A stretch of DNA of 64,000 nucleotides, from positions 166,655 through 230,654 of the forward strand of contig JADKAE010000006.1 in assembly GCA_016715405.1 (NCBI GenBank), read 5' to 3'. The notes under the pieces were generated by a model. It worked only from the letters and a program-made list of their open reading frames with translations. It made no database searches and was not told the DNA's origin. The DNA comes from Saprospiraceae bacterium. GTDB taxonomy: Bacteria; Bacteroidota; Bacteroidia; Chitinophagales; Saprospiraceae. Shown here in pieces: positions 1 through 9,438 of the stretch (positions within the stretch are counted from its first letter, which is position 1; each line of letters opens with the position of its first letter). Made by a program: the position numbers and the translations under genes.

Positions 1-2651
1 AAACGCGGCGGGGTTGGCAATGGGAATTGTGCCCACAGAATTGGTAAACCAGCTTACCGTGCCCACACCTCCGCTCACCGCGCCGTTGAGGGTAGTTAGG
101 TTAAACGTACCCTGTCCCGAGCCGTTGTCGCAGGCCTGTGCAGAGGCCGGGTTGGCCGTCGGCAATGGCGTAACCGTAAGCGTTACGGGCACGGGATTTG
201 AACCGCAACCGTTGGCGGTTGACACTACTGCGTAGACGGTTGCCGAGCCGGTGGTAAATGCCGTGGGGTTGGCAACGGGGTTGGTGGCGCCTATATTGGT
301 ATAAAAAGTAATCGTTAAGCCCGGTGTATTGTTGATTTGGTTATTAAGCGAAGTCAGGTTAAAAGTCGCCGTGCCGCCGGGACCGGCGCATGCCATAGCG
401 GTAGCAGGAGATGCGCTTGGGGCGAATTCGATATTTACCGGTATGGGCACTGTGGCCGATTCGCAGATACCGTTATCGACGGTAGCGTATACCGTGCCGG
501 GCAGTGTGAGCACATCGTTAATATTATTAATGGGGTTGGTGGCGGCGGCGTCGGTATACCAATTGACCGGCAGTCCTGAGCCGCCATTAATAATAGCTTC
601 GGTACCCGGCAGGTCGTATTGAATATTGGGGGGAATGAGGGTAACCACGCACACGTCAAACGAAGTGGGGTTGGCGGTGGGTGCGGGGTTCACCGTGAGT
701 TGTATGGGTATAGTGCCCGACTCGCAGAGGCCGCTTTCTACCGTGGCATAAACCGTGGCTGAGCCGCTGAGGAAACTGGCGGGATTTGCTATCGGTATCG
801 TGCCGGCGGCATTCGAATACCAGTTGACCGTGGCTGCCCCGCCGCTGATAGCGCCATTGAGCGTAGTGAGATTAAAGGTGGCCTGAGCCCCGGTAGAACA
901 GGCTGTCAGCGGTCCCGCCGGGTTTGGTGTAGGCGTGGGGTTGACGACCAGCTGCACAGGTATCGGGGCGGAAGCGCAGAACATATTGGCGGCCGTAGCA
1001 TATACCGTCGTACTTATCGAGGTAAAACTGGCGGGCGTAGCGATAGCATTGGTGGCGCCGGCGTCGGTATACCAGTTGATCGTAGTGCCTGGCGTATTAT
1101 TAATGGTATTATTTAGCGAAGTGAGGTTAAACGAAGCCTGGTTGCCGCTGGTGGCGCAAGCGGAGAGCGGCCCGGCTGGATTGGCGGTGGGCGTCGGCGT
1201 TACATTAAGTTGAACACCTACTGTGGGAGAAGTACACCCTCCACTCGTCACATTGGCATACACAATCACAGACGCATTGGTCGTATACGCAGCAGGATTG
1301 GCAATGGGTATCGTGGCGATGCTGTTGGTCCACCAGCTTACCGTGCCCACCCCGCCACTAATCGTATTGTTGAGCGAATTGAGGTTAAACGTGCCGACTC
1401 CCATGGCATTGGCGCAAGCGAACTGTGGGGGGGCGGTGTTGGCATTGGGAAGAGGCGCACCGTTGGGTACATTTACGACAGTTGTAGCTATACACCCCAT
1501 GCCATCTGTGACAGTAATATTATAAGCGCCGCTCGCCAGGTTGGCAATGCTGGTGCCACTGCCGCTGCCCGACGCCGTGCCGGTGTAATTATAGGAATAG
1601 GTGGGCGTGCCCCGGTAGGATTCAGTGTAATGCTGCCGTTGGTACCTCCCTGGCAGGTGGGCGCCGTAGGCGAACCCGATACCATAAAACTCGCACAAGG
1701 TGAACAGGAAGCCAATGCCGTAAAGGAATTGGTAAACGTACACGACGTCATATTAGAAAACGTAGCCGTCAGGTTGAAACCGGCGCCGGTTGCCGGCAAC
1801 TGCACATTCATAAACGTATATGAAGGCGCAGCCACACTACCCGCACTGATACTGGCAATGGGCGTTGGGTTGACGCCTCGGAACAGATCCAGCGTGCCGG
1901 TTGTCGGGTTATTAGAAAAAGTAACCGTGATATTAGCCGTGTAGAAATCGTCGGCGGCGTTAGCAGGCGTACCGTTGTTATTACATGCGCTTGTATTGGT
2001 CACACTTATATTAGTGATTGCACAAGGCGCAACAGAGCCAAAACTGCAATTGGGTACGGCCGGAATATTGGTATTGACGTTGCCCGGCCCAGCCCAAGTG
2101 GCGGTGGTGCCGTCAATAGTTCCCATAGTATTAGTAAAACCATAAACCCCTTGTAAAGCACCATTATAGCTGACACAAAAATTACGGGTTCCTGCCCCAT
2201 TGAGAAAATTACCTCCTGAATTAGGTAAATCTGTAAACAACACATAAGTGGTAATGCTGCAAAAAACATTCCAACCTGTATAACTTGCCGGATTAAAATT
2301 AATATCTAAAATAATGACATTATTACCTGCCGGAATAGGATTGGTAGCCGGTACAAAAGCCGTGCATCCTGCCAAAGCATTCATACTCGCAAGTAATCCC
2401 GGCGGCTCAGCAAACATCATATTAAAAACCACCGAACTCGCCGTACTACAATCCACACCCTGGCCGTAAATGATACTTAATTCATTAGGATCCATATCGC
2501 CGGTAGTAAAAAGCGTCACAAACTCCTGATCTCCTTCAATCCCGCACGAATTAATCATCGCCCCGGTAAAAGCCACCTGGGCAGATAATCGCATCAAGCA
2601 CGCAGTGATGAATACCATGATTACTGGTAAAATCCGGCGTAAAGCCGGCAT
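1..2651 (-). CDS. Giant secreted repeat protein, 3' end outside the window, one frameshift
   Basis: This is the N-terminal and middle part of a very large exported protein; its C-terminus lies beyond the left edge. The start at 2651 gives a signal peptide (MPALRR, a hydrophobic stretch, then RLSAQ); 23 more open codons upstream would put many charged residues in front of it. About 330 residues of unassigned sequence are followed by one SprB-like repeat (CQGGTNGSITL ... YNITVTDGMGC) and then at least six tandem repeats of roughly 86 residues. Each has AC near its start, then FNLTSLN, WYTDA/WYSNA and TVYA motifs. The two halves are in different frames: the C4 run at 1610-1613 appears one base short, and adding a base restores NPTGGTPTYSYNYTG. 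By family it is a type IX-secreted, probably adhesive surface protein; the role is inference. Confidence 0.75.
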
Positions 2652-3001
2652 TAAAAAGCGAGGTGTCGCGCACTTTTTTTCAGGCTTTCGCCCATTTGGT
2701 AGCCTTTCCATTGAAGTCAATACTAGTTTGGAATATATTTTTCTCTCAAAAAGTATGTTGCTATTCAGGACAGAAGGGGATTGCCCTACAAAATTACTTG
2801 TTCTTTCTTAGCTTCCTACACTTTCTACCATTAAGCGCTTATTAATTAACGCTCTCAAGTTGGCGTTCCCGCAAAAACTATTCTTCCTGTGAAAAAACCT
2901 TCGCAAGATTTCCCATATCCTGAGGAAAACCTTACCTTTGCAACCGCTTTTTTTAAAACAGACCCGGCCGCGAAGGAGCACGCCGGCATAAAGCAGGAAA
3001 A
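2652..3001. other. Divergent intergenic region
   Basis: This 350-bp gap lies between the leftward giant repeat protein and the rightward DUF177-rpmF operon. Apart from the candidate promoter core at 2933-2940 I see no gene, RNA or repeat in it. Confidence 0.6.
2933..2940 (+). promoter_or_regulatory. Candidate -7 element of the DUF177-rpmF operon
   Basis: TACCTTTG matches the Bacteroidota sigma-70 -7 consensus TAnnTTTG and lies about 60 bp before the DUF177 start. The -33 TTTG is not well preserved, so this rests on one element. Confidence 0.45.
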
Positions 3002-3544
3002 ATGGATGCGCTCATCCCCTATTCAATCCCGGTTAAAGGGTTGCGCCTTGGCGTCCATACGTTCAAATTTCAGATCGACGATGCTTTTTTCCAGCATTTC
3101 GAGCAATCTCCGGTACAACAAGGGCAAGTGGACGTGACCCTTACCCTTGACAAACGGCCGGATATGTACATCCTGGAATTTGACTTCGAAGGCAGCGTCA
3201 AAACGGAATGCGACCGTTGCCTGGCGCCCATAAACCTGCCCATCGGCGATACGCAACAGCTGATGGTCAAGTTTAGCGAAGAAGAAGAACCCGAAGACGC
3301 CGAAGTAGTTTTTATACACCCCGAAGCCCAACAACTGAATGTGGCCCGGTATATTTACGAATTTATCAGCCTGGCCATTCCGATGATTAGGGTGTACGAC
3401 TGTAAGAAAGACCCCAAACGCCCATGTAACGAAGAAATGCTGCGCTATCTCGATAACGCCGCCCAAGCAAGTGAAGAACCCGCCCCCGACGAGCCCAACC
3501 CTTTGTGGGAAGCGCTTAAGAAATGGACGGAAAACGATAATTAA
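3002..3544 (+). CDS. DUF177 / YceD-family protein
   Basis: This 180-residue acidic protein matches the DUF177 (YceD) family. The diagnostic CDRCL motif sits near residue 73 within the pattern EGSVKTECDRCL, followed by an EEEE-rich stretch. A second Cys pair (YDCKK, RPCNEE) lies near residue 140, as in Bacteroidota members. In bacteria the family is linked to 23S rRNA accumulation and is almost always encoded just upstream of rpmF. That holds here, with rpmF 25 bp downstream on the same strand, so the two are very probably co-transcribed. The function in this lineage is by family only. Confidence 0.85.
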   Translation: MDALIPYSIPVKGLRLGVHTFKFQIDDAFFQHFEQSPVQQGQVDVTLTLDKRPDMYILEFDFEGSVKTECDRCLAPINLPIGDTQQLMVKFSEEEEPEDAEVVFIHPEAQQLNVARYIYEFISLAIPMIRVYDCKKDPKRPCNEEMLRYLDNAAQASEEPAPDEPNPLWEALKKWTENDN

Positions 3545-3569
3545 TTACGATCTTTAAATTCTTGATGCG

Positions 3570-3761
3570 ATGCCAAATCCTAAGAATAGAAACTCTAAGC
3601 AGCGCAAGCACAAGCGCCGGACGCACCTCAAGGCAGCCGTTCCTCAAATCGCTACCTGCCCCACTACCGGCGAGAAGCATATGTACCACCACGCTTACTA
3701 CGATAGCGAAGGCAATATGTTTTACCGCGGGAAAGTGGTGATCAAAGCACCGGAGGAATAA
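3570..3761 (+). CDS. rpmF: 50S ribosomal protein L32
   Basis: This 63-residue basic protein begins MPNPKNRNSKQRKHKRR and carries the L32 core (RRTHLKA, TCPTTGE, HHAYY). Length and order are normal for Bacteroidota L32, which keeps fewer zinc-binding cysteines than some other phyla; one Cys (ATCPTTG) is visible. It lies in the canonical DUF177-rpmF pair. Its product is a component of the large ribosomal subunit near the peptidyl-transferase side. Confidence 0.95.
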   Translation: MPNPKNRNSKQRKHKRRTHLKAAVPQIATCPTTGEKHMYHHAYYDSEGNMFYRGKVVIKAPEE

Positions 3762-3875
3762 ACCCGGCAACTGCCCGCACGATGTACTAAGCTACCGGTA
3801 AGCTCCCATCCAATCCACTGTGATGAGGGGCTTATTGTGTTTTAATGTTCTTTATCGCCTTCAACCTTTTTTTTT

Positions 3876-4259
3876 ATGAAAAAAATTATCAAAACCGCCA
3901 AGGCGCCACTGCCCATAGGCCCCTACAACCAGGCAGTCGCTTACCGCAATACGCTCTATATATCCGGGCAAATTGCTATTAATCCCGCCACAGGCGATAT
4001 CGTCACCGGCACGATCGAAGACGAAACCCGCCAGGTGATGGAAAACCTGAAAGCTATCCTCGAAGAGGCCGGACTCACATTCCACGACGTGGTGAAATGT
4101 TCGGTTTTTGTGAAGGATATGCACAACTTTAGCCGCATCAACGCCGTATACGCCCAGTATTTTGACGAAGCTTCGGCGCCGGCCCGCGAACTGGTGGAAG
4201 TAGCCAATTTGCCGCGGTTTGTGAATATCGAGATATCGGCTATCGCAGCCTTTGAATAG
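3876..4259 (+). CDS. RidA family enamine/imine deaminase
   Basis: This 127-residue protein is a full-length member of the RidA (YjgF/YER057c/UK114) family. It begins with APLPIGPYNQAV, has the LYISGQI strand, and ends with the signature APARELVEVANLPR followed by VNIEISAIA. The Arg of APARE and the Glu of the last strand are the ligand-binding residues of deaminating RidA. Such proteins hydrolyse reactive 2-aminoacrylate and related enamines released by PLP enzymes. The gene stands alone; a 100-bp palindromic repeat follows its stop directly. Confidence 0.93.
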   Translation: MKKIIKTAKAPLPIGPYNQAVAYRNTLYISGQIAINPATGDIVTGTIEDETRQVMENLKAILEEAGLTFHDVVKCSVFVKDMHNFSRINAVYAQYFDEASAPARELVEVANLPRFVNIEISAIAAFE

Positions 4260-4265
4260 TTTTTT

Positions 4266-4364
4266 TTAACCGCAGAGTTAAAGGAGTTTTTCGCTGAGTT
4301 TCGCAGAGTAAAAAAGAAAACTCCATTTAACTCTGCGGTGAACTCTTTTAACTCTGCGGTAAAA
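4266..4364. repeat. CCGCAGAG-type intergenic palindrome, copy 1
   Basis: The left arm carries TTAACCGCAGAGTTAAA and further GAGTTTCGC words; the right arm is the complement ending TTTAACTCTGCGGTAAA. It fills the gap between the RidA gene and trpS. Related copies are at 5396, 36838 and 44274. Confidence 0.85.
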
Positions 4365-4377
4365 TAAAAATCCCTTT

Positions 4378-5388
4378 ATGGATCAGCGCAAACGCGTACT
4401 CTCGGCTATCCAGCCCACCGGTGATATGCACTACGGCAACTATTTCGGCGCCGTGAAAAACTGGGTCGACCTCCAGGAGCACTACGAATGCGTGTACGGC
4501 GTAGTGAACTACCACGCTATGACGATGCCTTTTACACCCAAAAAACTGGTGGAAAATACCTGGGAGCTGATCTTCAACCTGATCGCCGTCGGCGTCAAAC
4601 CCGACAACCTGTTTATTCAGTCCCTGGTGCCCGAACACACCGAGTTGTGCTGGATATTCAACTGCTTTTGCTCCTACGGCCAACTGAGCCGCATGACGCA
4701 GTTCAAGGACAAAACCCGCCAAAGCGAGGAAATCGGCGACGGTTTTATCTCGGCAGGCCTCTTCGACTACCCCGTGCTGCAAGCGGCTGACATCCTGATC
4801 TACCGGGCCGACTATGTGCCCGTGGGCGACGACCAGGACCAGCACATCGAACTCACACGCGATATCGCGCTGCGTTATAACGCCCAGGTGGGCAAAACGT
4901 ATTTCGTGCTGCCCGAAGGCCTCTATACCGAAGCCACCCGCGTGATGTCGACCGCCGACCCCGCCCGCAAGATGAGCAAAAGCGCCGGCGAAAAGCACTA
5001 TATCAATGTATTCTCAGACCCCGATCGCATCCGCAAACAAATCCGCTCAGCAGTGACCGATACCGGCGATACGCCTTCCGGCGAGATGAGCCCCGGCGTG
5101 AGCAACCTCTTTACGCTGTTGCGCGCCGCCGGCCGCCTGCCCGAATACGACGCCCTCATGGACCACTACGTGACCGGCTCGCTCAAATACGTAGACCTCA
5201 AAGAAGCCGTCGCCGAAGGCCTCGTCGCCCTCAGCGAGCAGTTCCGCGCCCGCAAAGCCGAAACGGTAGCCAATAAAAAAGAAGTAAAAGAACAAGTGAA
5301 GGCTTCATCCGCCCACATCCGCCAACGCGCCCAGGAGACGATCCGCGAGGTGAAGGAATTGGCGGGCTTGTTGAATGTGAAGTTTTAG
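4378..5388 (+). CDS. trpS: Tryptophanyl-tRNA synthetase
   Basis: This 336-residue protein is a complete class I TrpRS. The HIGH-equivalent TGDMHYGNY lies near residue 14, the tryptophan-pocket region is SRMTQFKDK and GLFDYPVLQAADIL, and ARKMSKSAG near residue 197 is the KMSKS loop. It charges tRNA-Trp in the cytoplasm. The C-terminal helical domain is full length and ends LAGLLNVKF. CCGCAGAG-type palindromes sit on both sides, so it is probably a single-gene transcript. Confidence 0.96.
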   Translation: MDQRKRVLSAIQPTGDMHYGNYFGAVKNWVDLQEHYECVYGVVNYHAMTMPFTPKKLVENTWELIFNLIAVGVKPDNLFIQSLVPEHTELCWIFNCFCSYGQLSRMTQFKDKTRQSEEIGDGFISAGLFDYPVLQAADILIYRADYVPVGDDQDQHIELTRDIALRYNAQVGKTYFVLPEGLYTEATRVMSTADPARKMSKSAGEKHYINVFSDPDRIRKQIRSAVTDTGDTPSGEMSPGVSNLFTLLRAAGRLPEYDALMDHYVTGSLKYVDLKEAVAEGLVALSEQFRARKAETVANKKEVKEQVKASSAHIRQRAQETIREVKELAGLLNVKF

Positions 5389-5395
5389 TTTTATT

Positions 5396-5492
5396 TTAAC
5401 CGCAGAGTAAAAGGAGTTCAACGCGGAGTTTCACAGATTAAACATCACGCTCTGCGTAACTCCTTTCAAATCCGTTTAACTCTGCGGTTAAT
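5396..5492. repeat. CCGCAGAG-type intergenic palindrome, copy 2
   Basis: The left arm TTTTAACCGCAGAG is mirrored by CTCTGCGGTTAA about 75 bp later, with GGAGTT/AACTCC words in between. It begins a few bases after the trpS stop. Confidence 0.85.
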
Positions 5493-5506
5493 TAAATAAC
5501 CAAGCC

Positions 5507-6127
5507 ATGAAAATCCTCTGCATAGGCCGCAACTACGAAGAACACGCTAAAGAACTCAATAACCCGGTGCCGGAGCGCCCGGTCGTGTTCATGAAACCCG
5601 CCTCCTCGATGCTGGTGGGCAACAAGCCTTTTTATTATCCCGAATTTACCAAAGACCTCCACTACGAAGGAGAGATTGTGCTGAAAATCGCCAAGAATGG
5701 CCGCCATATCCAACGCGAATTTGCCCGCGATTACTTCAACGAAATCGCTTTTGGCATCGATTTTACGGCCCGCGACTTGCAGTCAGAACTCAAAAAGAAA
5801 GGCCACCCCTGGGAATTGGCCAAAGCTTTCGACGGCTCGGCAGTGCTCAGCGAGTTTATCTCTCTCGACCGCGTGAACCGCGACGCTATCGAGTTCCAAC
5901 TCTCTAAAAACGGCGAGGTGGTGCAACACGGCAATACCCGCGATATGATTTTTTCTTTCGAAGATATTATCGTGTTTGTCTCCCAATATTTTAAGCTGCT
6001 GATGGGCGACTTGATCTTTACCGGCACGCCCGCCGGCGTGGGCCCCGTCCAACCCGGCGATACTCTCGAAGGCCGCATTTTCACCCACGACGGGCCGCTA
6101 AAGTTACTCCACTGTGATATCAAATGA
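5507..6127 (+). CDS. Fumarylacetoacetate hydrolase (FAH) family protein
   Basis: This 206-residue protein is a single-domain FAH-family enzyme of the acylpyruvate hydrolase / oxaloacetate decarboxylase type (YcgM/FAHD1-like). It shows IGRNYEEHAKEL at the start, FMKP, the metal-binding HYEGEIVL (Glu-x-Glu) and GIDFTARDLQ (Asp), and the C-terminal FTGTPAGVGPVQPGD. Length is normal for the short subfamily. It should cleave or decarboxylate small 2-oxo acids using Mg or Mn; the exact substrate cannot be read from sequence. Its TGA lies inside the first word of the adjoining hairpin. Confidence 0.9.
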   Translation: MKILCIGRNYEEHAKELNNPVPERPVVFMKPASSMLVGNKPFYYPEFTKDLHYEGEIVLKIAKNGRHIQREFARDYFNEIAFGIDFTARDLQSELKKKGHPWELAKAFDGSAVLSEFISLDRVNRDAIEFQLSKNGEVVQHGNTRDMIFSFEDIIVFVSQYFKLLMGDLIFTGTPAGVGPVQPGDTLEGRIFTHDGPLKLLHCDIK

Positions 6128-6229
6128 CGAATTACGAATTACGAATTACGAATTACGAATTACGAATTAATAATCAATTAATTATAAATTAACAACATTC
6201 GTAATTCGTAATTACTCATTCGTAATTCA
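6125..6229. repeat. Word hairpin (GAATTAC), between convergent genes
   Basis: Five or six tandem GAATTAC words on the left, an AT-rich middle, then GTAATTC words on the right. The stops of both convergent genes (FAH gene, and the restored frame of the PKD protein) fall inside the arms. A bidirectional terminator role is likely but is inference. Confidence 0.85.
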
Positions 6230-8577
6230 CCTCAACAAAACCACCTCCGACTTATACGTATTCAACTCCCCGCGGGGCCCGTAATCCGCACCTCGCAGAG
6301 GTATACGCCGGAAGGCACGAGGCCGCCGCTGTTGTTTTTCCGGCCATTCCAGCCAGTATCGGGATGGGAGGACTCAAAGATCATCTCGCCCCAGCGGTTC
6401 CAAATGCGCATATCGTATTGCTTCATGCCCGGCAAAAAACCTTCGGGCTTGTAGATATCGTTCACCGAATCGTCGTTGGGAGTGAAGGCGTTGGGAAGGT
6501 GGAAAGTATTGACGGGTTTGATGTCGACTATCCTACTCGTCGAATCCTGGCAGCCGCTGATATGGGTTACAACCAGCGTCACCTCGAATAAGCCGGTGTC
6601 GGCAAAGGTAAACGTGGGATTCGGCAGGGTCGCATAAGCTCCGGGGCCGTCAAATTCCCAGTACCAGCGCCAGGCGTCTATCGATTTATCGTTAAACTGC
6701 ACTGTACGGTGAAAGAAATCGGGCGCTTCGGGACTGAAATCAAAATCGGCTATCGGGGCGGGTGTCACCGTAATCAGCGCGGGAAAAATCGTATCGGTCT
6801 TGCAGCCGATAGGCGAAGTAATCGACAGGCCGACATCGTAAACGCCTGCCTGTTCATAAGTATGCGTGGCATTAATACCGTCGCTGGTGGCGCCGTCGCC
6901 GAAATCCCAGCGCACCTCGTAGGTATCATCTACGGGATTAGAGAGGTTATTAAAAAAAACGGAAGTTGGGGCGCAACTATCGGTTTTACTGGGCGACACG
7001 ATGAGCAAAGTGGGCACTGGAAAATAAGGCACCAGCCTGCTCGCTGTAGCTGTGCAGCGGTTGGCATCGGTGATTTTGAGCGTGGCAATGCGCTCGCCGG
7101 GATCGCCGTAAATTTGCTGGGGGTTAACGACTTCTGACGTATTCCCATCGCCGAAATTCCATTGCCATTGCACTACTTCCTGGCCGTCGGTCTCCGGCAA
7201 GGCCTTAAACTGCACGGGGCCCGCCAGGCAGGTGTCGTAGGCAAAGGTGAAATCGGTATCCAGCCCCGGGTATATGCCCACCCGGATATGGGCCGTATCC
7301 CCGCAACTGGTATTGGGGTTGAGTACCAGGCGGCCTTCGTATTCACCGGGACCGGGGAAAGTCACGCCGGCATTCCAGGTATCAATAATCTCGGTTTCGC
7401 CGTTTATTTCAAATTCCCAATAAAACACGTCGATAAACTGGGCCTGAAAGCTCTGGTTGATAAAGGTGAGCGTGGTTTCCCCGCAGGTATTAAACAAATA
7501 CACATCGTTGGCCAGGCTGTCTTCCGAAACGTCGGCAACCACCGTCGGCGTGCAGGTCGTCACATTAAACTGAAAATCGCGGCGCACCGTGCTGAGTAGA
7601 ATCCCGTTGCGGTATTCGGACACGCAAATCCCGACCACAAATTGCCCCTGGATGGCCGGCTGTCCCGTCATCAGCCCCGAATACGTGCCGATATCGAAAT
7701 CGGAGGCGGCGCCCAATGGGTTTTGGGCGGTATACGCCGGCGCCAGAAAATTGACGCCGTTGTAGGGAGGCGGATTATCGGGGTCGGGCGCCAGGCCGTT
7801 AAAGGCCAATGGATTGTTGAAATTGAGCCCGCCGCCCAACAGCGGGGTACACAATTCGTAGACCAGCAAATCGCCTTCGGCATCTACAGCCGCGCTGCTC
7901 ACACTAAAAGGCTGCCCCGCACACAACACGATGGGCGGGTAATTGCTAAAGACGGGGCTATTGTTGCCCACGAGCTGCGCCGCCGGGGTAAGCTCCATGG
8001 TGTAGGTAGCCCCGGAATCGTCGGGATTTAAAATATTGGTAATGGTAATATTGCGGCAGCAACGCTGATAAGTAATATGATAACTTTCGTTAGAAATCGG
8101 CAAGTCGACGGCGGGGAACACATATACCCCCTGTTGCACGCATACGTTTTGGGGTACGATCACACAGGGGTTGCCCGGATTGGGGTCGATAAACGTGCTG
8201 GTAGGTCCTTGCAGATATAAGGTAAGGAACGGCACGGTAGAACTTCCACGGTATATCGTCACGGAAGCCGTAAAAGAACCGCCTGGCGCCGAATCGAAAT
8301 TAGCGCCGCTGCCCTGGCAATCGCGATAGATGCGCATCGTAAACACATAAGTGCGCGAATTCGAGCTGGTATCACCGTTGGTATAGCCCAGACATTGGTA
8401 GGTAATCTCGCCGCCAATGATGTGCGCAGCATGCACAGGCAGCGTCAACAGGAAACTTGCAACTAAAAAAGCGAAGTAGTGTAATTTTTTTTTCAACCCT
8501 GACGTTTTTATAAGTTGTTTAACCGTGATACTCGTAAAGGTAGTGAAATACTTATTCCTCTCACTGGCGGGTAACAC
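6227..8577 (-). CDS. PKD-repeat protein with gliding-motility C-terminal domain (3' frameshift)
   Basis: This exported protein of about 780 residues starts its mature part with AAHIIGGEITYQCLG, typical of Bacteroidota gliding-motility-associated proteins. PKD domains are visible (WQWNFGDG, VRWDFGDG, WYWEFDGPG). The C-terminal sorting domain reads LPNAFTPNDDSVNDIY ... WNRWGEMIF ... TGWNG. The uncorrected frame stops at 6262 after GPAGS. One extra base in the C/G runs at about 6268-6280 restores the expected tail (ELNTYKSEVVLLR) and moves the stop to 6227. The start is uncertain: the ATG at 8577 leaves 27 residues ahead of the signal peptide, and a TTG at 8496 directly precedes KKKLHYFAFL. By family it is exported by the type IX system. 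Confidence 0.85.
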
Positions 8578-8777
8578 AATTTGGTAGTTTAAAAGACACT
8601 TTGTGGCGTAGGGAAAGCACCATAAATTGTATAACCAAACCGTTTTGACTTTGTTATTTATTCACCACATATGGAACACTATTGCGCCTTGTGGCCACGG
8701 GAAGGCGGCCACAATGTGCTTCACTTTTTGTAAATCCCCGGTATATGACGACGACCTTTACCAACCAGGCAGCTATT

Positions 8778-9350
8778 ATGACACAAAACTACGACACGGC
8801 AAATGCGCTGCTTACTTTGAGCCAGGGCGGACTTATTCTTTTTCCCACTGATACCACCTGGAGCATAGGCTGTGACGCGCTAAACCCAAAAGCCCTTTCA
8901 AAATTGCTGGATCTTCACCAGCAAAAAAACACCTCCCCGATAGAATTGCTGGTAAATTCTATCGGCATGATAAAAAGTTATGTCACGCATTTACACCCAC
9001 GCGTAGAGACGCTGCTGGTGTTTCATACCCGGCCGCTTACCTTGCTGCTTGAACACGCGCGGCGACTGCCGGCAGAGGTGCTTCACCCCGACGGCAGTGT
9101 GGCTATGCGACTCACGCAAGATGAATTCACCAGGCTGCTCGTAGGTCAATTCGGCCAACCTATTGCCACTACGCCGGCATGTGTAGAAGGCCAACCCTAC
9201 CCCACTCACTTTGGCGCTATCAGCTCCACTATTTTGCAGGGCGTAGACCACGTGTCGAAATTCAGGCAACACGATAAAAACCAGGGCGAATTGTCGGTAA
9301 TGGTGAAATTGTCTGACGGGGACGAGGAATTGGTGTTTCTTAGAGAGTAA
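8778..9350 (+). CDS. YrdC/Sua5-domain protein with altered active-site motifs
   Basis: About 190 residues with the YrdC fold signature: GGLILFPTDTTWSIGCDALN at the start, then RPLTLLLEHA, DGSVAMRLTQDEF and the Bacteroidota-type ending ELVFLRE. The family makes threonylcarbamoyl-AMP for the t6A modification of tRNA. Two conserved positions look lost: the Lys/Arg of the usual K-x-R loop is replaced by HQQKNTSPIE, and the nucleotide-binding STSAN-x-SGQ reads TTPACVEGQ. It may therefore be an inactive or re-purposed paralogue. The start at 8778 (MTQNYDT) fits the family; an in-frame ATG at 8745 is possible. Confidence 0.75.
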   Translation: MTQNYDTANALLTLSQGGLILFPTDTTWSIGCDALNPKALSKLLDLHQQKNTSPIELLVNSIGMIKSYVTHLHPRVETLLVFHTRPLTLLLEHARRLPAEVLHPDGSVAMRLTQDEFTRLLVGQFGQPIATTPACVEGQPYPTHFGAISSTILQGVDHVSKFRQHDKNQGELSVMVKLSDGDEELVFLRE

Positions 9351-9372
9351 ACAGTGACCTGCACCTTGATCT

Positions 9373-9399
9373 GTTCACAGTTCACAGTTCACAGTTCAC
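9373..9399. repeat. Tandem word (TTCACAG), single arm
   Basis: About four tandem TTCACAG words just upstream of gyrB, with no mirrored arm nearby. The same word in reverse orientation lies at 45926. Confidence 0.8.
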
Positions 9400-9426
9400 T
9401 CATTATAAAAACCGGTATTAAATTCG

Positions 9427-9434
9427 TACCTTTG
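9427..9434 (+). promoter_or_regulatory. Candidate -7 element abutting gyrB
   Basis: TACCTTTG matches the Bacteroidota -7 consensus and ends only 4 bases before the gyrB ATG at 9439. The transcript would then be leaderless or nearly so, unless translation starts at the second Met (9445). Confidence 0.5.
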
Positions 9435-9438
9435 CTTT

